In this document: positions 1 to 10,200 of the stretch, one piece after another
How positions within the stretch are numbered: position 1 is the stretch's first letter
Layout of the letters: each line of letters starts with the position of its first letter
Assembly: GCA_027578815.1 (NCBI GenBank)
Contig: JANBTH010000271.1
Coordinates: forward strand, 1 to 22,672
Source: Coemansia sp. RSA 1804
Taxonomy: Eukaryota; Kickxellomycota; Kickxellomycetes; Kickxellales; Kickxellaceae
Reading direction: 5' to 3'
DNA length: 22,672 nt
Translations under genes and position numbers: made by a program
Notes under the pieces: model-generated
Told to the model about the DNA's origin: nothing
Database searches by the model: none
Seen by the model: the letters and a program-made list of their open reading frames with translations, nothing else

Positions 1-885
1 ATGCTTGAGGAGAAAGCAGCAAATCCTCCGGCATGCACGCTGCCGCATGGTCTGTCAGATCAAGAGCGTGAAATGATCGAGCATCTTGAGGAGGATATGC
101 TCCAGCTCGAGACCGACCTTGAGCAGGCTCAGGTTGAGCGCTCGGTCCTGGAGGCAGATCTGGAGCAGCTGCAGGAGCACGATCTGCGCCAGCTGCTCAA
201 GGAGAACGAGGACCTTAAGGATGAGCGCGACTCGCTGGTGTTTGAGCTCAACAACGCTCAAGCTGAGATCCGCATGCTAACCGATGCTGCGCCTACGCCT
301 GTCAGCTCTCCTGACCTTGAGGACGACGATGACATTGAAGACGCCGGTTCTCAGGACGCAGATATAATGGAGCTAAGAGTTGACTGTGACGATTCCCAGC
401 AGCGCATAACCACGCTGGAGAAGCAAGTTCACATGCTTGTCGAAGAGCTGGAGCAGACATGCGATCAAGCCAATCGGGCCTCTCAAGACACGCTGCGTCC
501 TCATGAGCAGGAGGCGGCTGTTGCGCCGACTACGGTGAAGCTGGACCATGACAAGACATGCCCGCGAAGCAAGTTCGACAGCGAGAGCACTGGCCTGGCT
601 ACGCCAACATCGAGTGGCGACTTCAAGGACTCCTTCCACTCTGTCCTAGACAGCCCTAAATCGCTGCGGTCGGAGGTGATGACTGCTCCTCTGGCACCGC
701 CGGCATCGCCGCCAGTGCGCCGCTGGCATAGCATGGGCGACGCTCTGATCTACCCAAGAGCGGATACAGCGGTAGCCCAAGTGGCGCCCAAAACTGCACC
801 AACAACTAGGGCCACGGCTGCAAAGGCTGCAAAGGCCATCAGAAAAGCAGCAGCAAGGGCAATGGCACACTTCCACCACCACTAG
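1..885 (+). CDS. Coiled-coil protein, C-terminal part (5' end outside the window)
   Basis: The reading frame is open from base 1 to a TAG at 883-885 and encodes at least 294 residues. The ATG at base 1 may be internal, since the window edge hides anything upstream. Residues about 20-95 are a strongly charged heptad-rich helix, very rich in Glu, Leu and Gln. An acidic linker with a DDDD run lies near residues 107-111. A second helical stretch spans about 123-160. Residues about 165-245 are Ser/Pro/Thr-rich and probably disordered, and the tail from about 258 is Ala/Lys/Arg-rich and ends in three His. I see no catalytic motif. The composition suits a scaffold or cytoskeletal adaptor, but I do not recognise the family and assign no function. 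It converges on the PWWP gene. Confidence 0.6.
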   Translation: MLEEKAANPPACTLPHGLSDQEREMIEHLEEDMLQLETDLEQAQVERSVLEADLEQLQEHDLRQLLKENEDLKDERDSLVFELNNAQAEIRMLTDAAPTPVSSPDLEDDDDIEDAGSQDADIMELRVDCDDSQQRITTLEKQVHMLVEELEQTCDQANRASQDTLRPHEQEAAVAPTTVKLDHDKTCPRSKFDSESTGLATPTSSGDFKDSFHSVLDSPKSLRSEVMTAPLAPPASPPVRRWHSMGDALIYPRADTAVAQVAPKTAPTTRATAAKAAKAIRKAAARAMAHFHHH

Positions 886-1846
886 CTTTAGCGCAGAAGC
901 AACATTATGCTCTGTGGAAAGCATAACCTACAAGACATGCGGCATTAAGAGATCAAGCCAACGGCGGTGCACATTATAACACTGCAGCTGGCTTTGCTTC
1001 TTTTGTTTTCTTTGCCTCGTCTTTGCATGGTTGTTTTAAAATAAGTAATATATTGAATTCTCCTGAACATGACTAAAAGTAACTAAATACACATTGAAAC
1101 ACAGACAATTGGGCTTTAAACACTCGTAAACCATACATGGTCTAAGGCATGCAACGATACAAGTATTCTGTTAGTTAAAAAGAACAACGTAGTATAGCAG
1201 CCAGGAGGCCAACGGTTGCCGCAAATTAGCGCCTTGTTTATGACCATCGTTGTTGTTGCTGGTAAAATTTCAATATCATTTAACAGATGCTAGTTACGGC
1301 TATCGCTGCAGTAGCATAGTACCCAGTAAACAATGACCACCAACTATACAGTGGTTAGTGATAAGACGAACTACTTGTGTTTATACACTAAATGTAGGTC
1401 CCTTACTGGAGTTAATACATACGGTGATGATGTTATGTTTATTTAAAACGCAGAATACTAATTGATGTGCAACTTCTCAGTTTCTTCTCACCTTTAACAC
1501 TTCTTAAACGCGAAACAAACATTCGTATTCAACGGCAAATGTACTGTTTCTCTTATGAAAGCTTTGCCATTTTAATTGTAGTAGGCATTTTCTTTTGAAA
1601 AGATGTTTGTGTTTGCACAAGCTAGTATTTTACCACCTACTAGATAAAAAATTAGAACTGAAAATGAAAAATTGTCTAAAATGAAAGGGGAGTTTGGGTT
1701 TCCATTTGGCAGCAAACGGAATGGGCGCTGTCGCAATAAGAGCGAAGACTGAAAGCAGTCTTTTACATACGGACACCGCAGCACCTTTTGTCATAATGCC
1801 TTTGTCACCAGAAGAGGATGAATACAGCAACAGGATCCCAACTAAA
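886..1846. other. AT-rich intergenic region between two convergent 3' ends
   Basis: This stretch separates the TAG of the coiled-coil gene from the TAG of the minus-strand PWWP gene. It is AT-rich and has no convincing reading frame. It should hold both 3' UTRs. A minus-strand AATAAA (TTTATT on the plus strand near 1438) is one candidate polyadenylation signal for the PWWP gene, though it lies rather far from the stop. I see no tRNA, repeat array or transposon relic. Confidence 0.6.
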
Positions 1847-3720
1847 CTAGACCGTTGTGTTAGTGGTGCTCGCTGTCGCTGCCGAAGTGCCATTAGTGCC
1901 GATAGCACCAGAAGACGGCACATCACCTACCGCGTCCTTAAGTCTCGTTGACGGATCCACCTGCAAAGGCTTACTATTGTTCAATGACTCTGATTGAGAT
2001 GTAACCGCCGTCGGCGTCGATTCAACAAGTACTTCTTTTGCTGTTGTCGTTGACTTTTCCGGCCGCTGTTCCTTCGATGCTAACGTGCCGTTGCTCACTG
2101 CGCCCTCTCCCGACTTCACATCAGATCTGGCCTCCGGAACCGCCTGGACGCGTGTTTCGTTTTCTGGCGACTTGCTCATTGGCGATTCTGGAGTGGCGAG
2201 TTCTGCAGATCCCTCGCGCAGTCTTGTTATAAGCCGTCTCCACTTTTCAGCCAACCGTTTGGCACGGCCTTTGATGTCGAACTTTTCTTCAGGCACACTC
2301 CCAATCTTGTCGGAGCCTGCAATAATGCGCATCACTTTCCCAAGCTTTGTCTCCTGAATCAGCTCCAGCGTCATGTCAAAGTCCTCAAGCTTCCGGAACA
2401 AATCATCCACGGGTGCAAGATCATCTGGAACATCCCCCTTGATAACGGTCTTTTGCAGCTTATGCCGTATCTGCATCAAGAAATAGTACGGCTTCCCATG
2501 GTTCTTTCCTTGCTGGTGGGCTTTTCCGCCCCGCTCACTCTTCGTATCGTCCTTGCTTGGACTGGGCCCAGATTTGTATCCGGTGTGTTCTGGCGAGTGG
2601 TGCCTGCTGGGCGTGCCAGAGCGCGACGAGTCTTTCGTATCAAGTCGCGACGCACTTTCTTCCCGCTTTGCGTTGCTCGTTGACAGTTCTTCGGGAGATG
2701 CACTTCTCGCGTGAGCGGCGGTACGCGAGCGCTTTGGCGCTGCTTCTAATCCTGCTGCTACTCTACTTGTTTCATCACTAGACGAGTCATTGCTGATGCT
2801 GGCGCGTTTGTTGCTTACAGTTGCCTTTCGCCCTCGGCCATTCCGTTGCACTCTTTTAGTGGCCGATCTACGCCTCGAGGTTACTTCTGCCTCAGACTCT
2901 GCAGAATTCATTTCCACATCGTCATCATCGTCATTATCCTCATCCTCATCGTTGCTTTCATTTTCGCTGGCGGAGGAACTGGCCACTGTGCTGCGTCTGA
3001 TAATCTCCTCGGCTTCTGTTGGATTTTGCGCCTGCTTCAGAGCATCGGCAAACGAAGGATCCTTACGGTTCTTTGCTTTGCTGCCATATTTTGCTAGGTT
3101 CTCTTCGTACGGCTCAAGATTTTCGGGCGTTATCCACGCGCTACAAGATTGGTAGAAATATTGGATTAAAGAGAAAAGATATAAGCGCATGTTTATCAGA
3201 ATACCACAAGTAAAAACTATCGGACATGCCTGTTAAAATCTCTCCAATCCAGAAAACACGGTTCTGGCTTCAAAAGGCCATCAAATGAGCTACGCATACT
3301 TACTAGTCAAGTGAGCCAAAGAATAAAACGGGATAAACACGGCCACTGCGTGGTTTGCTGTCCATGACCTCTTCAGACAAGTCGTCCTCTTTCTCTATCT
3401 ACAGGAGCAATAAAGCAATTGGTAAAAGAAAAAATATTTGGAGCACATCAAATAGCACAAAGGATAGAAATTGCACCAAAAGGAAACAAGCCATTCCAGA
3501 TATTTAATTAGTATTCCAGGCAAATAACACGTTAGCCAAAAAGGAAAGTCTTCTCCGACTACCCAGTGAGTGGCAGAGCTTGCTGTACACGTAACACAGA
3601 AAACGACTGCCCATTCACATACAACAAGAGCTGCAGCATACATACCCGCGATGGCCACCAAGGGTACCCTTTCAGCTTTGCCCAGCATAGCGTGCCGGAC
3701 TCGTACGAAGTCAGAACCAT
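1847..3720 (-). CDS. PWWP-domain chromatin reader with LEDGF-type IBD / TFIIS N-terminal-like domain
   Basis: The spliced model has three exons: 3720-3646, 3398-3304 and 3140-1847, giving 487 residues. Donors are GTATGT and GTAAGT and both acceptors are TAG. The two joins rebuild a PWWP domain at about residues 8-75. Exon 1 carries GTLCWAKLKGYPWWPSR and the exon 2/3 junction gives VLFFGSLDYAWITPENL, so the aromatic cage segments are intact. Residues about 270-365 (LMQIRHKLQKTVIKGDVPDD onward) resemble the helical integrase-binding domain of LEDGF/PSIP1 and HDGFL2, a relative of the TFIIS N-terminal domain. The linker is acidic and Ser-rich, with basic RGRK-like patches near residues 140-170 that look like nuclear localisation signals. 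In the family, PWWP reads H3K36-methylated nucleosomes and the IBD docks elongation and chromatin factors. That role is inferred here. The last ~100 residues are low complexity. Confidence 0.88.
3399..3645 (-). other. Intron 1 of the PWWP gene
   Basis: This 247 bp phase-0 intron splits the PWWP domain right after the PWWPSR segment. The donor is GTATGT and the acceptor CTCCTGTAG follows a T-rich tract. A read-through from the first exon would soon diverge from any PWWP sequence, and the downstream exon restores the domain, which supports the call. Confidence 0.8.
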
Positions 3721-4700
3721 AGCAACGAGAATGAGACTGGAGCGAGTGCGAGTTTCCTCCCCGCTCTCTTTGATATAAGTTGAAGAGAAATAAAAAAGAT
3801 AAGGAGCGTGTGCTGCGGCGCTTGCTTTATCGACAGACGCGTACACGATTCAAACAGCGTTGCAATGCTTGATAAATGCGGCGTAGGGAGAATAGCAAGC
3901 ACTACGACAGGGAATTAGATAGCTGTTGCGATTGCCGAACTTTCAAGAAGAAGATAAAAAAGGCTTAAAGATAATCCAGTACAAAAAAGAGAGGGGAAAA
4001 TAGAAAAAGCTTCAGAACAGAGCAGAAAAAAGAGGAAAGTCATGAGGGAGGGGAAAGGAGAAACAGCAGCAGACAAGCGGATGTGGGATTTAGTACGGTA
4101 CAGAGTGAAAAAGCACGCCTGCCTCGGCCTAGCTTTCCCCTCCTCCAAAAAATAAAGGCAGAAGTCCTCGGCTATGTTTGGCGTTGCCAAAAGAAGAATA
4201 CGGCTGCTTTTCGTATTCCGCTGTACTAGCTACGAGAAGTGGCGCCTGCGGTTCGGCTCTGGCCAGTCCCAGCCGGAACTAGAAACAGCAGCTTGTCGTC
4301 TCTCTCTGTGCCTGCTGCGAGCTGCGTATCTGCTCCATCAAGCAAAAAATGAAATAAAAAATCGCTACCAATACAGCACAGCAAATCACCACCATTACAC
4401 GTGGTTTTTAGATTTTGCACGTGCTAACTGTTGGGCACAAATTAAATTACAGCAGCATGATTGGATGAGCCGGTTTATATCTCACAACCCACAACAGCTC
4501 GACGAGTCGTGTTATCTTTTTGAATGCAGAAAAAATTTTCTATGTCGCGAGCCGGTCTCACAGTCTGCCCTAGAAAATCTGGCAAAACGCGCAAAATAAT
4601 CAGAAAACCCAGGGCGGATCTTTAGCCTCTCCGCTGCTGATCGGCTCCACAACCGCAGCAAGTTTTTCATCCACAACCCCCCTTCCACATCTCAGCTCAG

Positions 4701-4746
4701 AAGGCTGGTGAAAAATTTCACATTGCTGCCAAATTTTCACCACCTT
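4701..4746. repeat. Imperfect inverted repeat (hairpin) upstream of eL30
   Basis: The arms AAGGCTGGTGAAAAATTT (4701-4718) and its near-complement (4731-4746) form about 16-17 base pairs around a 12-nt loop, with one or two single-base bulges. It lies about 170 bp before the eL30 ATG and upstream of the pyrimidine-rich probable start region. It is therefore more likely a promoter element, or a dyad bound by a protein, than an RNA structure. Confidence 0.6.
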
Positions 4747-4840
4747 GGCCGAACCGCCCAAAAAGTGGAGGAAAAAGGGAAAAGGCGAAAAAGAAGGATC
4801 GTACTTAACAGAGTTGAAAGCAGGAAAAGCAGAAGAGATA

Positions 4841-4866
4841 CCTCCTTTCTCTCTCTCTCTGTCGTC
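4841..4866 (+). promoter_or_regulatory. Pyrimidine tract, probable transcription start zone of eL30
   Basis: A 26-base almost pure C/T run (CCTCCTTTCTCTCTCTCTCT and on) ends about 50 bp before the eL30 ATG. Ribosomal protein genes often initiate inside such tracts. Use as the start site, or as a TOP-like element in the mRNA, is an inference from position and composition only. Confidence 0.45.
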
Positions 4867-4915
4867 AATCATCAGCCCGTAGAGCATTTGAATTTACCAC
4901 TTTACACAAGAAGCA

Positions 4916-5966
4916 ATGGCACCCTCGAAGAAGTCCGTAAGTGTTCCCCTTGGAAATCATGTCTTGCGATTCTCTGTTTAGTCGCCCGGCGTCGTCAGAG
5001 CGGAGGAAATCGAAGCAGATTCTGCAAGAAAAACGAGAGCAAACATACCAGAGTTCTATTTTCCAGCAGCGGAAGGAGCGCCTCTATTTCTGGTGTTGGC
5101 GCTTGGATATACCCTGGTCGATATGTGGGAGCTATCTTGGACTTGCATCCTAATTCAACCTGCCGATTAGACACCGCGGTAGTGGCACAGGGAACACAAT
5201 GAAATTACCTGGAGTATAACTCTGGTTGTGCTGTGTTGTCGGCAGAGAGGATATGAGTGAAACTTCGAATGTGTGTATTTGTAGTCCCAGACTATGGAAA
5301 AAGCGTGGCAAGAAAAGGATTGTGACCTTTTTCTTTGTTTCGTTGTGCTCACTAGTCGATGGTCCATAGTCTCGGGACGTCATTCTCTCTCTTGATTTGC
5401 TGTTTTGTTGTTGGTATTGTTGCATGTCTGACAGAAAGTCCTTTTACTAACTATCTAACCAGCACAACACTACTTTCTTGGTATGGGAACAATAACGGCC
5501 GATCTCCAACCTCCGTGTAGTCATCCAGCGAGTCCATCAACTCGCGCCTTGCTCTCGTCATGAAGAGCGGCAAGACCAGTCTTGGATACAAGTCCACACT
5601 GAAGAACCTTCGTTCTGGCAAGGCCAAGCTGATCCTGATCTCGAACAACACTCCCCCTCTTCGCAAGTCCGAGATCGAGTACTACGCCATGCTCGCCAAG
5701 ACCAGCGTCCACCACTTCAGCGGCAGTAAGTATCATTCTCTCAGGCCTATGCGCAGTGTCTTGGAATGCGAACCACCATCCCTTATCGCTGTGACTGCTG
5801 CGTACTAATCTTGTATGACCACATTTGTTTATCTGTGCTTGACACCTGCTGGAATTGAATTGTAGACAACATCGACCTTGGCACCGCCTGTGGTAAGCTC
5901 TTCCGCGTTGGCACTCTGTCTGTCCTCGATGCCGGTGACTCTGATATCCTCAAGACCGACAAATAA
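4916..5966 (+). CDS. RPL30: 60S ribosomal protein eL30
   Basis: Three exons, 4916-4936, 5521-5725 and 5866-5966, give a 108-residue protein, close to the ~105 of yeast eL30. Donors are GTAAGT in both introns and acceptors are TAG. Exon 1 encodes only seven residues (MAPSKKS). Exon 2 holds the body, including ESINSRLALVMKSGK, NTPPLRKSEIEYYAMLAKT and the HHFSG end. Exon 3 restores NNIDLGTACGKLFRVGTLSV and the terminal AGDSDILKTDK. eL30 is a small L7Ae-family RNA-binding protein of the large subunit. Yeast L30 also binds its own transcript to inhibit splicing and translation, so the long first intron (584 bp) so close to the ATG is of interest. The intron 1 acceptor at 5520 was chosen because it alone keeps the frame; an earlier AG at 5461-5462 would lead to a stop. 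Confidence 0.96.
4937..5520 (+). other. Intron 1 of eL30, with perfect TACTAAC branch site
   Basis: The intron begins GTAAGT. It carries a perfect TACTAAC at 5445-5451, followed 12 nt after the branch A by an AG (5461-5462) and then by the frame-preserving TAG at 5518-5520. Splicing to the first AG would put TAA (5493-5495) in frame after 10 codons. I looked for box C/D snoRNA signatures because ribosomal protein introns often host them, but found no convincing C and D box pair. Confidence 0.8.
5726..5865 (+). other. Intron 2 of eL30
   Basis: This 140 bp phase-1 intron has a GTAAGT donor, a TACTAAT branch site at 5803-5809 and a TTGTAG acceptor. No AG lies between branch site and acceptor. 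The branch A to exon distance is about 58 nt, long for a fungal intron and in line with other introns in this window. Confidence 0.9.
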
Positions 5967-7283
5967 AAGGCGTGCGTGTGAGAGGGTGGGCTATATAATG
6001 CCTGGCCTTAGTCTGTAGATGCGTCCAGACGAACTCTAAGCAAGGGTTTTTTCTTTCTGTCTTCAGTTAACCTTGCTTTTGTTGTTTTGTTTGTTTGTTT
6101 TCTTTTCTATTTTTTTTCGTTATACGAATGTGGAAAGAATAATCGAGCAGAGCTTCTACATGTCATCCGATGCAAGTGAATGATGGTGTTCTCATATGAT
6201 ATAAGCGCATTTTCCCAGTTCTTTGGTTTTGGGTCATTCGGCAATGGACCACCGCCGTTGTCAAGCGAGGACCCGTGCTCATGACCTGCCGTGTATGTTG
6301 ATGTAAACAGCAGACAGATTGTAATAAACACGTAGCAGGTGCACAATAGAAAACGATCTTGCGGCCATCGCTATCGCTTCAAATTGGCCACGCTTTTGTG
6401 TGCGTATTTTAACAGTAGCGAACAAGGACTCAGAAACAATGGGGGTGAGACCAGGGGAAAAAGTAACAAACAAGCCTTTGCTTTGTTTTTCTTGTCTATT
6501 GGAAGCAAAAGAAACAGCCTAGGCTTGCAAAGCTACTTTTTACTCATCTTGGCGAACAATGCATGAAAGCTAAATGAAAAATGCCCAGTGAACGGCAGAC
6601 TCGCGATGCTGCTGGTGGCACAGGTCATAAGATCGTGCTGGGTTTCTGCGTGTGGCTTTTAGTGTGCATGCACAAGCAGTCTTCAAGCAGACCTTTGTAG
6701 AACTCGCCTACCACTCCACTCGATAGACCCCGGCGATGGGCAGCAGCAACATCAGCAGCAGACAAGGTGTCTGACCGGGCACGGCGCTTGGAGAGCAATA
6801 GAAAAAGCGGCGAATGCATGCATGCGAGACTACCGTGTTCTGCGTCGTGAAACATTATACGGCGCAAGCATAGAAAACGCACAACCAAGCCCGACCCGCC
6901 GCCTCCTTCTGTTACTTTTTTTGTTTTTTTTTTCCTGGCACCACTGCATGCAGCCCCTTCCTTTGTGTTTGGCGTTTCCGGCGGAGCAGACACGCCGTCC
7001 TTCTTTTCCTCCTCTTCCTGTAGCAGCCCGCTTTAATTGTTTTACTATTTCACCATCCGCCGCATCATTACACGCTTTTTTCTCGGGCACCCGCGCGTGT
7101 CTGCTCCTCACGCACTCCTCTACATAGACTACCGCATCATACGCACACGCATTAACCTCTTCCCGGCATACACAGCAACTCCAGCTCCTCTGCATCGGCA
7201 CCCTGTATAGACTAGACACTTACTCCGCCGCCGCCGCCAATACACACACACACAGTTCCGCATTTGCACATCCACACACACCC
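5967..7283. other. Intergenic region: eL30 3' UTR and promoter of the DH-PH-FYVE gene
   Basis: About 1.3 kb without a supportable gene. The left part is T-rich 3' flank, with an AATAAA at 6323-6328 that may be a polyadenylation signal. The right part should hold the promoter and 5' leader of the Rho GEF gene. It contains poly-T tracts (about 6915-6933), a GCATGCATGC stretch near 6814-6824, a 10-bp palindrome CTGCATGCAG at 6944-6953, a short CCG repeat (about 7225-7238) and a CA repeat (about 7241-7254) just before the ATG. Several reading frames of 100-130 codons on both strands look like composition artefacts. Confidence 0.5.
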
Positions 7284-10200
7284 ATGACAAGCAGGCTTAG
7301 AGAGCAGCGCATGCTGTCCCAGCGCATGAAGATTGCGGGCGAGATTCTTGAGACCGAACGAACATACGTTGATGGGCTCAGACTGATTGAAAAGGTAGGT
7401 AGCGCAACAGCAACAGCAGCAGCTCATAGCACAGCTCCCACCAGCAAAGACAACCACTCCCTCCGCACAAGTCTTCAAAACAAGGCAACAGCTGTTTTCG
7501 CCGGCCGCTGCATGCTGGCAATCAAGGCGGAAACACAAAGCTTTGTTTACTACTTTTCTTATGTTTGCCTTGCTGCCCCCCACCTCTTTTTCCCCGCCAT
7601 TTCTCGTTGTGTCTTACTTTTGGGGATGGCAAGGAGAGCAACGAATGAACGAGGCTGCTGTTCTCTGTGCTTAGAAAGCCCTCGACGAGAAAGCTAACAT
7701 CTGAACAGGCGTTTCTTCTGTTTCTGTTTCTGTTTCTACTTCTGTCTCTGACGCTGCTGTAGCTCTACATTGTCCCGCTGCTGACGTCGGCACAGCAACA
7801 AACCCCGGTCCTGTCGCGCAAGGAGGTCCGGCAGCTGTTTGCCAACTTCCCCGACATCATCACTCTAAGCAAGGAGCTGCTGGCCCAGCTGGAGATGCGG
7901 CTTGGCGCATGCGCAGATCCGCCGTGGGATCCGGCAAGCGGCCGCATCGGCGATATATTCCTGCGGATCGCGCCGTTCCTCAAAATGTACTCGCTGTATC
8001 TGCGCAACTTCCGCAGCGCACTGGCGGACATCAGTCGGTGGCTGAGCGAAAACCACAGCTTTGCGCGGTTCATCCATGACGCCAGCTCCAGCCCCGAGTG
8101 CAAAAGCCTCTCGTTCCAGAGCTATCTGCTGCTGCCGGTGCAGCGGATCCCGCGGTACAGGCTACTGCTGGCGGATCTGCTGAAGCACACGCCACCCGGA
8201 CACGTTGATTGGCAGAGCATCGCCGACGCACTGCGGATGATTCAGGACGTGGCGGCCTTTGTCGACGAGAACATCCAGGAGCACGAGATGGCGCTCAGCA
8301 TCATCGAGATCCAGCGCGCACTGGGTCTGAAGGAGTCGCTGCTGGTTCCTGGCAGACGGCTGGTCAAGGCCGGCGTGCTGACAAAGATATGTCGCAAGAG
8401 CCACCAACAGCGCAGCTTCTATCTGTTCAGCGACGTTCTGCTGTACTCGAATGGGCCGGCACCGCTGATGGATGAGCAGTCGGGCCACCGCAAGGTTCCG
8501 CTGGAGGACTGCAAGGTCATGGATGTGCCAGACACCCACGACTGCCGCAACCAGTTCACAGTCATCAGTCGCGAAAAGTCGTTTATTGTTTACGCTGTAA
8601 ACCGCGCAGAAAAGGCTGTTTGGATGCAGGCGCTGGCGGCCGCCGTCACCGAGCGCAGAGCGGCGTGCCAGACGCTGCAGATGGACAACTCGCTGAAGCG
8701 TCGCATTGCGCGCACACGCCGCAGCACCATGATGCACTTTCCGCGCGTGGCAGAGAACTTTGATGCGCCCGTGTGGGATCCCGACGAGTCCGCCGGCCGC
8801 TGCTACATCTGCTTCCGCGACTTCACGCTGTTTGTGCGCAGGCACCACTGCCGTGCCTGTGGCAAGATTGTCTGCAACGCATGTTCGCGCAAGAACATTG
8901 TGTTTGTTGGCAGTTCCACCGCCGAGGCCAAGGAGGGCCGCGGCTGCGACCAGTGCATTGCGCGCCTGTTTGGCCGGGAGGCGCTTGAGTCTCCGCCAGG
9001 CACCATCCACAGGCTTCTGTCACGATCCCGCCACAGCCTTGATCCAGGCTCGCTTATCCAGAGCCTTTCTGCGCTCACCACCGGATCCGGCAGCGTGAGG
9101 GCGCTGCCTGCCGATGCGCGCCCATCCATTCCGTGGACCATGGCCAGAGCACGCAACAGCAGCATCGATGAGCGCGATCTGGACCACAACGCCTCAAGAG
9201 CTGCCGCCGAGGAAAGCACCTGTGACAGTCATGCATTCCGTGAAGCAGATGCAACAACCAGCGGCTCCTTCACACAATCGCCCGCGTCTTTAACCAGCGA
9301 CACCACGCCCGAGACAAGTCGCACAAGCATGTCTTCCGCTCCGTCGCCGCCGTCGCCAACATCAAGCAGCATCCCCAGACCTGCATGCCTCTCGCTTGCG
9401 GCTGCTGCTGCCGGCCGCGCATCAAAATACGCATCGACGGGGAGTGTTCCTGAATGGGATTCGCTGCAGGCATCCGCAAGGTCGACCCTGCTTTACGATG
9501 CTTCGTCGCCTGCGATGGTGCTGCGTACCGCAGATCCCGGATCTCCAGGGCTCTCCGCCGCACGCACCAACCGCGCATCGCTTGTGTCGTCGTCGTGCTC
9601 GACCATTGTCTCGGACTCGTGTTCGTCTGTGCGCCTTGGACGCTCACACATCCGTCGGCTGCCGTTGTTTGTCGGAGAAGATGTGCTGGAATCCTCAACT
9701 GAGCTGTCTGCAAGCTCCTTGGGCGCCAGCCAGGATGCAGAGGCTGCCAGCTCTGTCGCTGCGGTTAAGCGGAACGCCAGGCGCCGTGTTGGAGGTGGCG
9801 GTAGTCACAGCTCGATCCTGGCGCTGTACGAGAATACAACACTGGCCGCTACCAGCTCGCAGCCGTCGCTGGTTAGCCCGCTTGCCCCACCCAAGCTTTC
9901 GCTGGTTCTGGCCGAGGCCATCCGCGCCCGCACCCGCAGCAGCAGCTTCAGTGCCACGGCCACCAGCGCCGCCGCCAGAAGCGACAGACTCGCTGCAAGC
10001 AACAACAACATCAGCAACAACCCCACGCTATGCTCGCTTTGTCATAGCGATTTTAATGCCCAGGACTCGCAGCACCAGTGCACCAGCTGCTTGTCGCTTG
10101 TGTGCTCCGCGTGTCTGGTGGTGGAAGACGATAGTAACTGCAGAGGAGGTGCTGTCTCGTCCAGCTCTGATCCGAATGTCAATGTGACGGCGGCGGCAAC

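Larger units (their letters stand above)
3721..4915. promoter_or_regulatory. Divergent promoter region between the PWWP gene and eL30
   Basis: About 1.2 kb lies between the start codons of two head-to-head genes, so both promoters should be here. Visible elements are a CCAAT box (ATTGG) at 4460-4464, a long hairpin at 4701-4746, and a pyrimidine tract at 4841-4866 just before the eL30 start. There are also AAAAATTTT-type blocks near 4534. No clear TATA box is placed for either gene. A 141-codon plus-strand reading frame at 4174-4599 has no recognisable domain and I do not treat it as a gene. Confidence 0.55.

Noticed and set aside
4174..4599. 141-codon plus-strand reading frame between the PWWP gene and eL30
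   Set aside because: No recognisable domain, irregular composition, and a position inside a divergent promoter. Without transcript or homologue support it reads as chance.
4937..5520. Box C/D snoRNA hosted in eL30 intron 1
   Set aside because: A CTGA near 5429 could be a D box, but no acceptable C box (RTGATGA) with a flanking terminal stem was found.
5481..5520. Micro-exon 5463-5480 followed by a 40-nt intron in eL30
   Set aside because: It would keep the frame and add six residues, but the 40-nt intron has no branch site and eL30 N-termini have no such insert. The direct join to 5521 is simpler.
6625..7219. Overlapping frames of 101-129 codons on both strands upstream of the Rho GEF
   Set aside because: Low-complexity translations (Cys, Ser, Phe and Lys runs) from poly-T and repeat sequence in a promoter region, with no domain.
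8162..9010. 282-codon minus-strand frame antisense to the Rho GEF
   Set aside because: It lies wholly opposite the PH and FYVE domains. The plus strand is clearly coding, and GC-rich coding DNA often leaves an open antisense frame.
9396..10187. 263-codon plus-strand frame overlapping the Rho GEF tail
   Set aside because: A shifted-frame shadow with a Pro/Arg/Ala-rich translation. The main frame keeps the Cys cluster and ends in a proper stop.
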